Positions 9,288 through 18,230 of a stretch of DNA of 40,800 nt are shown piece after piece. The notes under the pieces are model-generated. The model was not told the origin of the DNA and searched no databases. It saw only the letters and a list, made by a program, of their open reading frames with translations. Position 1 is the stretch's first letter. Each line of letters opens with the position of its first letter. Source of the DNA: an uncultured Methanobrevibacter sp. (GTDB lineage Archaea > Methanobacteriota > Methanobacteria > Methanobacteriales > Methanobacteriaceae); contig NZ_CAMVEE010000018.1 of assembly GCF_947166415.1 (NCBI RefSeq), forward strand, positions 1-40,800. The letters run 5' to 3'. The position numbers and the translations under genes are program-made.

Positions 9288-9319
9288 AATAAAAAAAGAG
9301 TAAGGTTTGAAAAAACCCT
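9288..9319 (-). terminator. Hairpin plus T-run terminator after glmS
   Basis: On the minus strand AGGGTTT, loop TTTC, AAACCTT forms a 7-pair stem (9302-9319) beginning inside the glmS stop codon, followed by ACTC and seven T (9291-9297). It probably ends the pur-cobA-glmS operon. Confidence 0.6.
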
Positions 9320-11102
9320 ATTCCACTGTTACACATTTAGCTAAATTCTTAGGCTTGTCAGGGTCATGACCCTTTTCAAGAGTGATGTAATATGCTATCA
9401 GTTGCAGAGGTACAATATATACCAGAGGTGCAATGATTTCCTTAACATCACCGTTGATTGCAATCACATCATTTGCTTTAGCTTTCAATGATTCATCATC
9501 AGCTGATCCTATAGCCAATACATAGGCTCCACGAGATTTGACCTCTTCCAAATTACTCATTGTTTTCTTGTAATTGTCTCCAGGAGGAATTACAACAACA
9601 ACTGGAATTCCTTCATCAATCAAAGCCAAAGGACCATGTTTCAGCTCACCTGCAGCATATCCTTCACCATGGATGTATGTAATTTCCTTGAGTTTGAGCG
9701 CACCTTCAAGTGCTGTCGGATAGGAATATCCTCTTCCAAGATAGAAGAAGTCATCTGCAAAGTTGTATCTTTTTGAAATGTCTTTAATGTATTCAACATC
9801 TTGCAAAGCTTCATCAATGAAATCAGGAACCTTTTCAAGCTCTTTAAGCAATTCCGCATTTTTGGAAATCAATACTGAGAACAGATAAATTGCAGTAAGC
9901 TGTGCAACATAGGTTTTTGTTGCTGCAACCCCAATTTCGGGACCTGCTTGGGTTTGAATTACATACTGGGCCCTTCTTGTTATTGATGAACCAGCCACAT
10001 TAACTATTCCTAAAGTTTTGGAAGTTTCATTAGCCACATCCAATGCCTTAAGTGAATCTGCAGTTTCACCGGATTGTGATATGAATATCACCAAAGTCTT
10101 ATCGTTTAATGTATTTGCGGAATATTTGAACTCTGAAGCAAGAATAACATCTGTTGGAATTCCCGCTAAGGATTCAATTAAGTATTTTCCGGTTAATGAA
10201 GCGTGATAAGATGTTCCGCAGGATACAAAGCATATCCTTTGGATATCCTCAATGTCATCAATGATTTCCTGAATATTTTCTTTTTGGGTTAATGTATTTC
10301 TGACTGCGGTTGCCTGTTCATTTATCTCTTTTATCATGAAATGGTCATATCCTTCCTTTTCAGCCATTTCTGGTGTCCAGGTGATAGTGTCGATTTCCTT
10401 GTTTACAACATTATCGAATTCATCATGAACAACAACTCCATCTTTATCCAAAATAACAATTTCCCCTCTTTCAGGATATATTATATCACGAGCATATTTT
10501 AAGATAGCCGGAGAATCTGATGCTAAGTAATATCCATCTTCTCCAAGCCCTACAATCAATGGAGAATCTTTACGGGTTGCAACAATTTTATCAGGTTCTT
10601 TTTTAGAAATAGCTGCAATTGCATATGCTCCTTCAAGAATATCGATTGTTTTTCTGACTGCATGTTCAAGATCGAATTTTTCATCCATGAATTTCTGAAT
10701 CAAATGAGGAATGACCTCTGTATCAGTATCTGACTTGAAAACATGTCCTTCAAGAATTAGTTTTTCCTTGATTTCCAGATAATTTTCAATGATACCATTG
10801 TGAACAACAGCAATACTGGTATCTTCATCAACATGAGGGTGTGAATTCAATTTTGAAGGATCCCCATGTGTTGCCCAACGCACGTGTGCGATTCCGAAGT
10901 TTCCAGGCATATCCTTGAGGTCCAATTTTTTATCTACCTCTATAATCTTTCCTGCATCCTTTTTAATATGTATCTTATCATTGTCAAATGTGGCCAAACC
11001 AATTGAATCATATCCTCTGTATTCTAATTTAGAAATACAATCGAAAAGGATTGGTGCCACATCATCATCGTTTTTTAAAATGCAACCAACAATTCCACAC
11101 AT
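9318..11102 (-). CDS. glmS: Glutamine--fructose-6-phosphate aminotransferase
   Basis: Makes glucosamine 6-phosphate from fructose 6-phosphate and glutamine, the entry to UDP-GlcNAc for pseudomurein and glycans. The 594 residues match the family. The N-terminal class II amidotransferase domain has nucleophile Cys2 (MCGIVG) with HVRWATHG and HNGIIENY; two SIS sugar-isomerase domains follow (CGTSYHA and SQSGETADS in the first, ELKHGPLALID near the second). The C-terminus KNLAKCVTVE is the typical tail. Last gene of the purC-purS-purQ-cobA-glmS operon, 4 bases after cobA. Confidence 0.97.
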   Translation of the reverse strand: MCGIVGCILKNDDDVAPILFDCISKLEYRGYDSIGLATFDNDKIHIKKDAGKIIEVDKKLDLKDMPGNFGIAHVRWATHGDPSKLNSHPHVDEDTSIAVVHNGIIENYLEIKEKLILEGHVFKSDTDTEVIPHLIQKFMDEKFDLEHAVRKTIDILEGAYAIAAISKKEPDKIVATRKDSPLIVGLGEDGYYLASDSPAILKYARDIIYPERGEIVILDKDGVVVHDEFDNVVNKEIDTITWTPEMAEKEGYDHFMIKEINEQATAVRNTLTQKENIQEIIDDIEDIQRICFVSCGTSYHASLTGKYLIESLAGIPTDVILASEFKYSANTLNDKTLVIFISQSGETADSLKALDVANETSKTLGIVNVAGSSITRRAQYVIQTQAGPEIGVAATKTYVAQLTAIYLFSVLISKNAELLKELEKVPDFIDEALQDVEYIKDISKRYNFADDFFYLGRGYSYPTALEGALKLKEITYIHGEGYAAGELKHGPLALIDEGIPVVVVIPPGDNYKKTMSNLEEVKSRGAYVLAIGSADDESLKAKANDVIAINGDVKEIIAPLVYIVPLQLIAYYITLEKGHDPDKPKNLAKCVTVE

Positions 11103-11106
11103 CTAA

Positions 11107-11823
11107 TCACCTTTGATAATCGTAAATATCTTTATAGAGATTTACAACATCTCCAATTATTAAAATAGCCGGAGTGTTAATTTTCTTATCTGAAATATCA
11201 GCTAATGTTCCAAATACAAGATTTTCATCAGGCAATGTTCCGCTTTCAACGACACAAACAGGGGTGTCGGCCGGACGATATTTCATGATTTCAGTTGTAT
11301 TTTCCTTGATATTTCCTATTCCCATTAAAATAATTAATGTATCAGCAGTATAGTCCCAATGCACTTGACTTTCAGGTTTTGTCGGATCTTCGTGGCCAGT
11401 GACAATAGTAACGGATGTTGCTACTGCCCTGTGGGTTACAGGTAGTCCTAGGGAAGTTGGTGCTCCAATAGCTGAAGTTACACCTGGAATTACTTCAAAT
11501 TTGATATCATGTTCCATTAAAGCCAATATCTCTTCTCCTCCACGACCGAATACAAAAGGGTCTCCTCCTTTCAGTCTAACTACATTTTCATGACATTTGG
11601 CCTGATTGATGATTAACTCATTGATTTCATCTTGAGTTTTATAATGTTCTCCTGCTTTTTTACCGACATATATTCTTTCTGCATCTTCAGGAGCATGTGC
11701 CAATATTTCTTCATTAGCCAAATAATCATATAAAACAACATCAGCTTTATTCAATGCTTTTACTGCCTTAAGAGTTATTAAATCAGCATCTCCAGGTCCT
11801 GCACCAATTAAATAAACTACCAT
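11107..11823 (-). CDS. cobA: Uroporphyrinogen-III C-methyltransferase
   Basis: Methylates uroporphyrinogen III at C2 and C7 with two SAM to give precorrin-2, the branch point to siroheme, cobamides and coenzyme F430, the last essential for methanogenesis. The 238-residue single-domain protein has the SUMT signatures [17 protein letters not shown] at the N-terminus and [13 protein letters not shown] near residue 85, and it lacks the extra CysG domains. It lies between purQ and glmS with gaps of 9 and 4 bases. The partner enzyme hemD is in this window at 30900, but in another transcription unit. Confidence 0.95.
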   Translation of the reverse strand: MVVYLIGAGPGDADLITLKAVKALNKADVVLYDYLANEEILAHAPEDAERIYVGKKAGEHYKTQDEINELIINQAKCHENVVRLKGGDPFVFGRGGEEILALMEHDIKFEVIPGVTSAIGAPTSLGLPVTHRAVATSVTIVTGHEDPTKPESQVHWDYTADTLIILMGIGNIKENTTEIMKYRPADTPVCVVESGTLPDENLVFGTLADISDKKINTPAILIIGDVVNLYKDIYDYQR

Positions 11824-11832
11824 TTTATCACT

Positions 11833-12477
11833 TTATAAAAATCCTTTGAAAAAGTTTAAACCGTCATCTGAACCGAACAATTCTTCACAAGCCCTTTCAG
11901 GGTGAGGCATCATAGCGCAAACAAGGCCAGATTCATCACAAACGCTTGTAATTGCTTCCATAGAACCGTTAGGATTTTTACCTTCAAATTGTAAAACAAT
12001 CTGGTCTTGGTCTTTCAATAAATCAATGTCTTCTGTATAAAACCTTCCTTCAGCATGTGCGATAGGAAGCTTGATTGTTTGATTAGTTTTAAACGCTTTG
12101 GTAAATGGAGTCCTGTTTGTGGCTACTTTCAATTCAACCCATTCGCAGTTGAATTTAGGATATTCATTGGTGATGAAAATTCCTGGAACAAGTCCTATTT
12201 CACCTAAGATTTGAGCTCCATTACAGATACCTAAAACCGGTTTTTCCTCTTTAACCAATTCTTTAATTCCATCAATAACAGGAGTGATTGAAGCCATTGC
12301 TCCTGCCCTTAAGTAATCTCCATAAGAAAATCCACCAGGAATGACAATACCGTCATAGTCAGTTAAGTTTTCTTCGCTCCACCATACGTATTCCGGTTCA
12401 AGACCTGCCAATTCGCAGGCTTTGGCAACATCCCTATCACAGTTAGTTCCCGGAAATCTAATTACACCGATTTTCAT
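11833..12477 (-). CDS. purQ: FGAM synthase, glutaminase subunit PurQ
   Basis: Releases ammonia from glutamine for phosphoribosylformylglycinamidine synthase (step 4 of purine synthesis). At 214 residues it is a class I amidotransferase: the nucleophile Cys lies in [16 protein letters not shown] and the His/Glu pair in [11 protein letters not shown]. In archaea the activity is split into PurQ, PurS and PurL; purS is directly upstream with a 9-base gap, but purL is not in this window. Confidence 0.97.
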   Translation of the reverse strand: MKIGVIRFPGTNCDRDVAKACELAGLEPEYVWWSEENLTDYDGIVIPGGFSYGDYLRAGAMASITPVIDGIKELVKEEKPVLGICNGAQILGEIGLVPGIFITNEYPKFNCEWVELKVATNRTPFTKAFKTNQTIKLPIAHAEGRFYTEDIDLLKDQDQIVLQFEGKNPNGSMEAITSVCDESGLVCAMMPHPERACEELFGSDDGLNFFKGFL

Positions 12478-12486
12478 TTTCTACAC

Positions 12487-12753
12487 CTATTTACCGCATG
12501 CCATATTCTGTGGAATAACATTTATTTTGTAATCATGGATTACAGGATTACAAAGTAATCTTTCGCACATGTCTACAACATTTTCCCTTATGACTTCTCT
12601 GTCTTCACCTTCAATTTGGAATTTGATGATTTCAACAGTTTTTACGTTTTGTACTTCGTAACCGAGCAAATCTAGAGATCTTTCGATTGTTGTAGCTTCA
12701 GGGTTTAACATACCACTTTTAAGGGAGATTTTTACTTCAATATCAAATAACAT
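12487..12753 (-). CDS. purS: FGAM synthase subunit PurS
   Basis: An 88-residue small subunit that bridges PurQ and PurL in the split FGAM synthase. The pattern [20 protein letters not shown] followed by [12 protein letters not shown] and [16 protein letters not shown] is typical of the family. It sits between purC and purQ (gaps of 11 and 9 bases), and this neighbourhood confirms the call. Confidence 0.95.
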   Translation of the reverse strand: MLFDIEVKISLKSGMLNPEATTIERSLDLLGYEVQNVKTVEIIKFQIEGEDREVIRENVVDMCERLLCNPVIHDYKINVIPQNMACGK

Positions 12754-12764
12754 CTAAAACACAC

Positions 12765-13496
12765 CTAAAAATCAAATTTTTCATCATCTGGAATAACTCT
12801 ATTGTAAACTTCAACATAAGCGTTCATGACTTCATTATCTTTGCCTTTTCTGAACAGTTCCTTATCTAGCATGTCTAAGGTTTCGCTGTCCCATAATCTG
12901 CATCCGTCTGGAGATATTTCATCACCCAAAAGGATTTTTCCGTCTTTATCCTTACCGAATTCGACTTTGAAATCAACCAAGATTATTCCTGCATCAGCGA
13001 AGAACTTGGTTAAAACTTCATTGATTTTCAATGCCTTTTCGATTAAAATGTCGACTTCTTCCTGGGTAGCTATGCCCAATGCTTGGATAAGAGAAAAGTT
13101 AAGCATAGGATCATGATAGTCGTCATCCTTATAATCCATTTCAACAACCGGAGGCTCTAATCTGATACCTTCCTGAATCGGGTATTTTCTAACCAGACTT
13201 CCTGTTGCTATGTTTCTAACAATGACTTCGATTGGAATCATTTCAAGTTTTTTTGCAATCATGACATTAGGTTCCGGTAAATCAACGAATTGGGTTTCAA
13301 TGCCGTTTTCTTCCAATACTTTAAATATTTTTGATGAAATTATGGCATTGTAGGAACCTTTCTTGTCCATTACCTCTTTTCTTGCACCGTCTCCCGCAGT
13401 CATATCGTCCCTAAACTCGATTATGACTTCGTCATCGTTATCTGTAGTGAATACACTTTTTACTTTTCCAGAATTAATTAACTCTTTTTTGTTCAT
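12765..13496 (-). CDS. purC: SAICAR synthase PurC
   Basis: Joins CAIR and aspartate using ATP to give SAICAR in purine synthesis. The 243 residues match the stand-alone form. Visible signatures are KSVFTTDNDDEVIIEFRDD, MIPIEVIVRNIATGSLVRKY and LVDFKVEFGKD with GDEISPDGCRLWD. First gene of the operon; the ribosome site is weak (GTTGATATC just before ATG). Confidence 0.97.
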   Translation of the reverse strand: MNKKELINSGKVKSVFTTDNDDEVIIEFRDDMTAGDGARKEVMDKKGSYNAIISSKIFKVLEENGIETQFVDLPEPNVMIAKKLEMIPIEVIVRNIATGSLVRKYPIQEGIRLEPPVVEMDYKDDDYHDPMLNFSLIQALGIATQEEVDILIEKALKINEVLTKFFADAGIILVDFKVEFGKDKDGKILLGDEISPDGCRLWDSETLDMLDKELFRKGKDNEVMNAYVEVYNRVIPDDEKFDF

Positions 13497-13535
13497 GATA
13501 TCAACAAAACTATTAAATTAGTATATTATAATTTT

Positions 13536-13557
13536 TAGTTTAAATATTATATAAAAG
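13536..13557 (-). promoter_or_regulatory. TATA promoter of the purC-glmS operon
   Basis: On the minus strand ACTTTTATATAATATTTAAACT lies about 40-60 bases before purC ATG 13496 and would start transcription near 13515-13520. No purine-box-like operator was recognised. Confidence 0.45.
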
Positions 13558-13614
13558 TAGTTAATCTTTTAATATGCAGTTAAAATTAATTTAAAAAAAT
13601 AAGAAAAAAAGTAG

Positions 13615-13899
13615 TTATAAACCGTTGATGTATTTGACATCATCGCTGGTTTGGCCGAATTTCATCCCATTCAAAGAACCATTTGGCAGTTCTGACATCA
13701 CTATGAGAGGATATTCTTCATTTGGCTTAATAAACAGCTGATGAACAACATTCTGACGTGTTTTAACCACTATTTCATATGAATCATCATTGACTTTTAA
13801 ATTCCCGTCCAAAAAGACCTTATTGAATGTCTGGTCCAAAAGATATTCAGGAAATTCCTCGTCAATGTTAAAATGATCCAATAACTCGCTAAAAATCAT
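13615..13899 (-). CDS. Small protein of unknown function
   Basis: A 94-residue acidic soluble protein with no signal peptide, membrane segment or motif I recognise. The composition looks like a real globular alpha/beta protein, with hydrophobic strands near YEIVVKTRQNVVHQLFI and YPLIVMSEL. It starts 6 bases after the stop of the upstream membrane-anchored 123-residue protein, so the two are probably one operon and may act together. No function is proposed. Confidence 0.65.
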   Translation of the reverse strand: MIFSELLDHFNIDEEFPEYLLDQTFNKVFLDGNLKVNDDSYEIVVKTRQNVVHQLFIKPNEEYPLIVMSELPNGSLNGMKFGQTSDDVKYINGL

Positions 13900-13905
13900 T
13901 TAATT

Positions 13906-14277
13906 TCATTCCATGCTTGGAAGTTTGCTTTTGTCGGAGTCGAATGTGGAACCTATAAGCTCACCGGTGTCCTTATCATATTGGCGAATGTTTCCATCAT
14001 CATAGGTTACTTCACGATATGTTAGGCCTGGTTCCTGACCGCTTTCTACCATTTTTTCGCTGACAACATTTCCAACTTTTTCAACAACAGATCCTCCGCT
14101 GCTTCCAGAGCCTTCAGAAGAAGATACGCCTGTTATTTTCTCTTTGATTTTGTTGATAACATGACCAAACTGGGAACTGTCATCGACATCCATGTTCATT
14201 ACGGCGAATGCGGCTGCACCCCCTATAACCAATAATGCCACTATTAAGGCAATTATTATTGTTAAAATGCTTTCCAT
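13906..14277 (-). CDS. Membrane-anchored protein of unknown function
   Basis: A 123-residue protein with one N-terminal hydrophobic helix (about residues 4-27, SILTIIIALIVALLVIGGAA), a Ser/Gly-rich linker (SSSEGSGSSGGS) and a hydrophilic C-terminal part with TYREVTYDDGNIRQYDKDTG. It could be a signal anchor with the tail outside the cell. An excellent GAGGTGATAAT ribosome site directly precedes ATG 14277, which makes translation convincing. It heads an operon with the 94-residue protein. Family not recognised. Confidence 0.7.
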   Translation of the reverse strand: MESILTIIIALIVALLVIGGAAAFAVMNMDVDDSSQFGHVINKIKEKITGVSSSEGSGSSGGSVVEKVGNVVSEKMVESGQEPGLTYREVTYDDGNIRQYDKDTGELIGSTFDSDKSKLPSME

Positions 14278-14281
14278 ATTA

Positions 14282-14370
14282 TCACCTCATCTAAGTTTTT
14301 CTAATTAAAATTAATCATTCTCATAAAAATACTTTTCTATATATATGAAAAAAAATAATATATACTATAC
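14282..14370. promoter_or_regulatory. Divergent promoter with shared TATA element
   Basis: The 93-base gap between the 123-residue gene (minus) and the 74-residue gene (plus) contains TATATATA at about 14338-14346. It is nearly symmetrical and could serve both directions. On the plus side transcription would start close to ATG 14371, making that message leaderless; on the minus side there is a leader with a strong ribosome site (GAGGTGAT). Confidence 0.4.
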
Positions 14371-14595
14371 ATGAATATGAAAAATGCCACAATAATACTC
14401 ATATTTTTATTATGCATATTGGGACTGATTATTGGAGTCTACTGCACCGAATCCAGCGAGAGCGTTAACGATGCGAATGAATATGAAAGTACAGTCCATG
14501 TGGAACAGAACGGAACCATAACCATCCATGTTGAAAAAAAAGATAATCCTGGGAATTCTTTAGTGAACTTTTTACATGAAAAAATAAAAAAATAG
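14371..14595 (+). CDS. Small secreted or membrane-anchored protein
   Basis: A 74-residue protein with a hydrophobic N-terminal segment (residues 6-24, TIILIFLLCILGLIIGVYC) that acts as signal peptide or anchor, then a short acidic, Thr/Val-rich tail (ESTVHVEQNGTITIHVEKKD). No Shine-Dalgarno site is seen; ATG 14371 fits a leaderless message, and ATG 14377 (residue 3) is an alternative. It ends 10 bases before the convergent transporter gene. No family recognised. Confidence 0.55.
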   Translation: MNMKNATIILIFLLCILGLIIGVYCTESSESVNDANEYESTVHVEQNGTITIHVEKKDNPGNSLVNFLHEKIKK

Positions 14596-14605
14596 AAAAA
14601 AGAAT

Positions 14606-16093
14606 TTAAACTCTTTCTTCGATATTGTCCCAATCAGGGTTTTTAGCAGGCAATATTGTGAATATCAAAGTTGCAATCAGCAAAATAGCCGCTACAATAA
14701 CAGTGAATATCAACTGATCGGATGTTGAAGTCTTTATAACATCAATCATTCCACCAATCCATACAATTGCAATGAAAATCGGAAGAACGAATTTGACAAT
14801 CACAAGCCACCATTTGCCCAATTTGATTGTTTTACTTCTTGAATTTAAGAAGTCTATTAGTCTTTCTGCCTTGAATATCCAAGCAAATATGATACACTCA
14901 AGAATTACACCTAAAAGCAATGCAATTTGGTTAATGAAAGTATCAACATATCCTAGTACTGCCCCTCCGTATGCAGTCGCATAAATCATTGAGAGAACCG
15001 CACCAACAATAATTAGAATAGTCATTGTTTTGGATCTTGAATGACCAAACTTGTTTTGAATTGAAAATGATAAAGGCTCAATTGTTGATAAGATACTTGT
15101 AAGTCCTGCAAGATAAACTGTCAGGAAGAACAATGGTCCTAAAACGTAAGCCCACTGACCCAATACATTAAATACTGTAGGATATACAACAAATACAAGA
15201 CCTGTTCCCTGAGTTACAAGGTCAGCCACTGCAGTTCCTGACTGAAGTGACATATAACCTAAAATTGAAAATACACCGAGCGCTGCAAAGTTTTCAAAAA
15301 TTGAATTTGCAAGGGCGATTGAAATGGTGTTTGTAATCAAATCCGCATCATCTCTTGTATAGCTGGCATAGGTAAATGCAATTGACATTCCCAAACTCAG
15401 CGAGAACACGATTTGTCCAAAAGCAGCCATCCATATTTCAAAATGTGTTAAAAGTGACCAATCAGGGTTGAATAACTCTGCCAGTCCAATTGAAGCACCA
15501 GGCAAAGTTAAGGAGAACCCTACAATAATAATCATGATAATAAATAATGCTGGCACCAAAATTTTAGATACTTTTCCAAGACCTTCCTCAAGGTCCCTGT
15601 GTGAAATAAACCAAATGATTACCCAACCGATAAGCATTGCAACGGCAATGACTGGAATAAACTGGAGTAAACCTGACATGGATTCTGAAGAGTGTAAAAG
15701 GGTGGTTGCAAAGAATGTGTCCGGATTTGCTCCCCAACCTTTAGTGAAGCTCAAAAACATGTAAATTCCATCCCAGCCCAGAATAGCTGAGTAATAAATC
15801 ATAATCATAAATACAGCAACCGGCAAAAGCCAGCCTAAAAATTCCCAATTGGAGTGAATCTTTCTAATCGCCTTTGGAAAAGAAGATTTAAAATTATATC
15901 CCACACCATACTCCAAAATCAAAAATGGAATTCCCATCAAAAGAATAGCCACGATATATGGGATGTAAAATGCTCCCCCTCCGTTGGAGTAAAGTACGTA
16001 AGGATATCTCCAAATGTTTCCAAGTCCAACAGCAGAACCAATCATTGCAAGGATGAATGAAAGGTTGCTGCCCCATTCGTTTTTATCTGCCAT
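14606..16093 (-). CDS. Sodium-dependent transporter (NSS/SNF family)
   Basis: A 495-residue membrane protein with about 11-12 membrane helices of the LeuT fold. The first helix has the family signature SAVGLGNIWRYPYVLYSNGGG, whose unwound part binds sodium and substrate; helix 6 shows ALGVFSILGY. Members import amino acids or related small molecules with sodium. The substrate is not readable from the sequence. It is transcribed alone, convergent with the 74-residue gene, with a GGAAATTAG ribosome site somewhat far from ATG. Confidence 0.92.
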   Translation of the reverse strand: MADKNEWGSNLSFILAMIGSAVGLGNIWRYPYVLYSNGGGAFYIPYIVAILLMGIPFLILEYGVGYNFKSSFPKAIRKIHSNWEFLGWLLPVAVFMIMIYYSAILGWDGIYMFLSFTKGWGANPDTFFATTLLHSSESMSGLLQFIPVIAVAMLIGWVIIWFISHRDLEEGLGKVSKILVPALFIIMIIIVGFSLTLPGASIGLAELFNPDWSLLTHFEIWMAAFGQIVFSLSLGMSIAFTYASYTRDDADLITNTISIALANSIFENFAALGVFSILGYMSLQSGTAVADLVTQGTGLVFVVYPTVFNVLGQWAYVLGPLFFLTVYLAGLTSILSTIEPLSFSIQNKFGHSRSKTMTILIIVGAVLSMIYATAYGGAVLGYVDTFINQIALLLGVILECIIFAWIFKAERLIDFLNSRSKTIKLGKWWLVIVKFVLPIFIAIVWIGGMIDVIKTSTSDQLIFTVIVAAILLIATLIFTILPAKNPDWDNIEERV

Positions 16094-16163
16094 AATTTCT
16101 AATTTCCTATAATATTATGTCAATTATTTTTGTTAATCACATAATAAATAAGTTTAGATAAAT

Positions 16164-16199
16164 GAAAAAAGATAAAAAAAATATTATTAAAAAAAAAAT
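16164..16199 (-). terminator. Oligo-T terminator of the phosphonate operon
   Basis: On the minus strand two long runs of T lie in the gap after the last LicD gene (about 16189-16198 and 16173-16180), with no clear stem. They fit archaeal T-run termination and would end the 23256-16253 operon before the transporter gene. Confidence 0.45.
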
Positions 16200-16252
16200 G
16201 AAGAAACAATCAAAATATTAAAACAGAACACTTGAAAATATTGTGAATATCC

Positions 16253-17101
16253 TCAATATCTTCCAAAATCGAGGTTTTCTGTGATGTGATTATACCTATC
16301 CTCTTCGGGAGGCAATTGCATATAATCACCATAAAGACTTTTTAGGATATTGTCATAACCTTTAGGAATGTTAACTTCAATATCTTCAAATTTGATTTTA
16401 ATTGTATCCTTAAAATCTTCCTTAAGAAATATTTGAGGATACTCTTCTGCGGTTGCAGATATATCGAATACGCATTTAGCATTTTCGTCCTTAAACTTAT
16501 CTAAAAACTTCAAGCATCTTTTATAGATTGTAAATGGTTTAACCTTAAGTAAATTTAAAATGTAATAACCTGTATAGGTTATCAGCTTTGTAACTAATGG
16601 CAAATCGTCCAGTTTAATTTTAGACATAATTAACAGTTTATTATATAAAAAAGCTCGTTTAAGTTGATAATTCCTTTTAAGATTATTGTCACTCAAATCA
16701 TCCAAAACAAAAATATCCATATTAATTCCCACATGGAAATTGACTTGGCTAACCCAATTTTCTTCAAAACGAGTGTCTTTAATCATTAATTTAGAAAGGG
16801 TGTGAAAATAATCCTCTTCGGTTTCATTAGTCAGTAATTCATATTTTTCATTTGGAGATGAGATGAAAACCTTTTTAAATTTTTCATAATCCTCCCTAAA
16901 CATTATAACATCCAAATCATCATCCCATGGAATAAAACCATTATGTCTAACAGCACCCAATAAAGATCCGGCATACATATAATAAGTTAAGTCATTTTCT
17001 TCACAAATTTTGATAAAATCCTTTAAAATCATCAATTCGAGACTTTGCAAATGTTTTAAAGTTTTTTCATCATATTCAGTGTATTTCAATTTATCACACA
17101 A
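16253..17101 (-). CDS. LicD-family phosphotransferase (first of three)
   Basis: A 282-residue LicD protein. Bacterial LicD moves phosphocholine from CDP-choline to surface glycans; the wider family transfers other phospho-groups from CDP-activated donors. The family core GSLLGAVRHNGFIPWDDDLD is near residues 45-64, and the C-terminal YGDYMQLPPEEDRYNH matches the second LicD (23382). It is last in the operon with PEP mutase and phosphonopyruvate decarboxylase, so a phosphonate group is a plausible cargo (inference). The start is TTG at 17101; a second in-frame TTG at 17089 has GTGAT just upstream and may be the true start. Confidence 0.9.
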   Translation of the reverse strand: MCDKLKYTEYDEKTLKHLQSLELMILKDFIKICEENDLTYYMYAGSLLGAVRHNGFIPWDDDLDVIMFREDYEKFKKVFISSPNEKYELLTNETEEDYFHTLSKLMIKDTRFEENWVSQVNFHVGINMDIFVLDDLSDNNLKRNYQLKRAFLYNKLLIMSKIKLDDLPLVTKLITYTGYYILNLLKVKPFTIYKRCLKFLDKFKDENAKCVFDISATAEEYPQIFLKEDFKDTIKIKFEDIEVNIPKGYDNILKSLYGDYMQLPPEEDRYNHITENLDFGRY

Positions 17102-17102
17102 A

Positions 17103-18221
17103 TTATTGTTTTAAGAATTCCATGAAGTTTTCTTTGTTTTCTAATGCTGTAGTGGTTGGTCTTCCTAAATCTTCACGAGCACCAATGGAACACATTATCT
17201 CAATAAAGCAAAGCTCATTTAAAGATTTGGCCTTTTCAAGTTCAATGTCCAAATCTTTGAAATTATCAACGGAAACCGCATAAGAATAACCGCAGGCATC
17301 AGCTATTTTAATCAAATCCATATTTGTTGCAACGGTAGGCATTCCTCCAACAGTCTCGTGAGCACCATTGTTAATGACAATATGTACCAGATTTTTTGGG
17401 TTATTACTACCTACAACAGCCATGGACCCCATATGCATCAATACGGACCCATCACCATCTATACACCAAACTTTCTTATCAGGCTTGTTTATAGCAACCC
17501 CTAAAGCTATAGAAGAAGTATGACCCATAGAACCAACAGTCAAAAAGTCATATTTATGGCTTTGATTTGAATTGGCCCTAATTTCAAAAAGTTCTCTACT
17601 AGCTTTTCCTGTAGTTGAAATAATTGGGTCTTCACCTGTTACATTAACGATGTGTTCAATGATTTCTTCACGAACCATATCATTATCATTTTCATATTTC
17701 ACTTTAACATCATAAGATAATGCATTTTTACGAATGATGAAAGCGACATTCTTGCCTGCTGCAAGAACCTTTTTATAGTTTTCCATAACTGTTTCAAGCT
17801 CTTCAACAGTGGTGTCTGTGCCTATGACAAAATTTTCAATATCCATTAAATCCAGCAGTTTGCAGGTTATTTCACCCTGATAAATGTGCTGAGGTTCATC
17901 ATGAACTCCAGGCTCTCCACGCCAGCCGATTACAAAAATAGCTGGAATGGCATAAACTTGGTCATTCAAAAGTGATGCGACAGGATTAATGATATTTCCT
18001 TCACCACTGTTTTGCATATAAATGACTGGAACTTTACCGGTTGCTAAATGATATCCTGCAGCAAGAGCTGTACAGCTACCTTCGTTAGCGGCAATTATGT
18101 GGTGATTTTCATCAATCCCATATGTATTCATTAAATAATTACATAATGCTTTCAGTTGTGAATCAGGAACACCTGTATAAAAATCACAACCTAAAACATT
18201 AACAAAATCTTCAACATTCAT
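17103..18221 (-). CDS. aepY: Phosphonopyruvate decarboxylase
   Basis: A thiamine-diphosphate enzyme that decarboxylates phosphonopyruvate to phosphonoacetaldehyde and so pulls the unfavourable PEP mutase equilibrium forward. The 372 residues fit the short family form with a PYR domain (N-terminal GVPDSQLKALC, then AANEGSCTALAAGYHLATGK) and a PP domain with the ThDP/Mg motif beginning IDGDGSVLMHMGS and ending INNGAHETVGG. Sulfopyruvate decarboxylase of coenzyme M synthesis is the close alternative, but a PEP mutase gene in the same operon favours phosphonopyruvate. ATG 18221 has an AAGGA ribosome site. It lies 9 bases after the unknown dehydrogenase. Confidence 0.9.
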   Translation of the reverse strand: MNVEDFVNVLGCDFYTGVPDSQLKALCNYLMNTYGIDENHHIIAANEGSCTALAAGYHLATGKVPVIYMQNSGEGNIINPVASLLNDQVYAIPAIFVIGWRGEPGVHDEPQHIYQGEITCKLLDLMDIENFVIGTDTTVEELETVMENYKKVLAAGKNVAFIIRKNALSYDVKVKYENDNDMVREEIIEHIVNVTGEDPIISTTGKASRELFEIRANSNQSHKYDFLTVGSMGHTSSIALGVAINKPDKKVWCIDGDGSVLMHMGSMAVVGSNNPKNLVHIVINNGAHETVGGMPTVATNMDLIKIADACGYSYAVSVDNFKDLDIELEKAKSLNELCFIEIMCSIGAREDLGRPTTTALENKENFMEFLKQ

Positions 18222-18230
18222 TTTAATTCC

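Noticed and set aside
17103-18221. Sulfopyruvate decarboxylase (coenzyme M synthesis)
   Set aside because: Methanogens do have this relative, but the gene shares an operon with PEP mutase and no coenzyme M synthesis gene is near.
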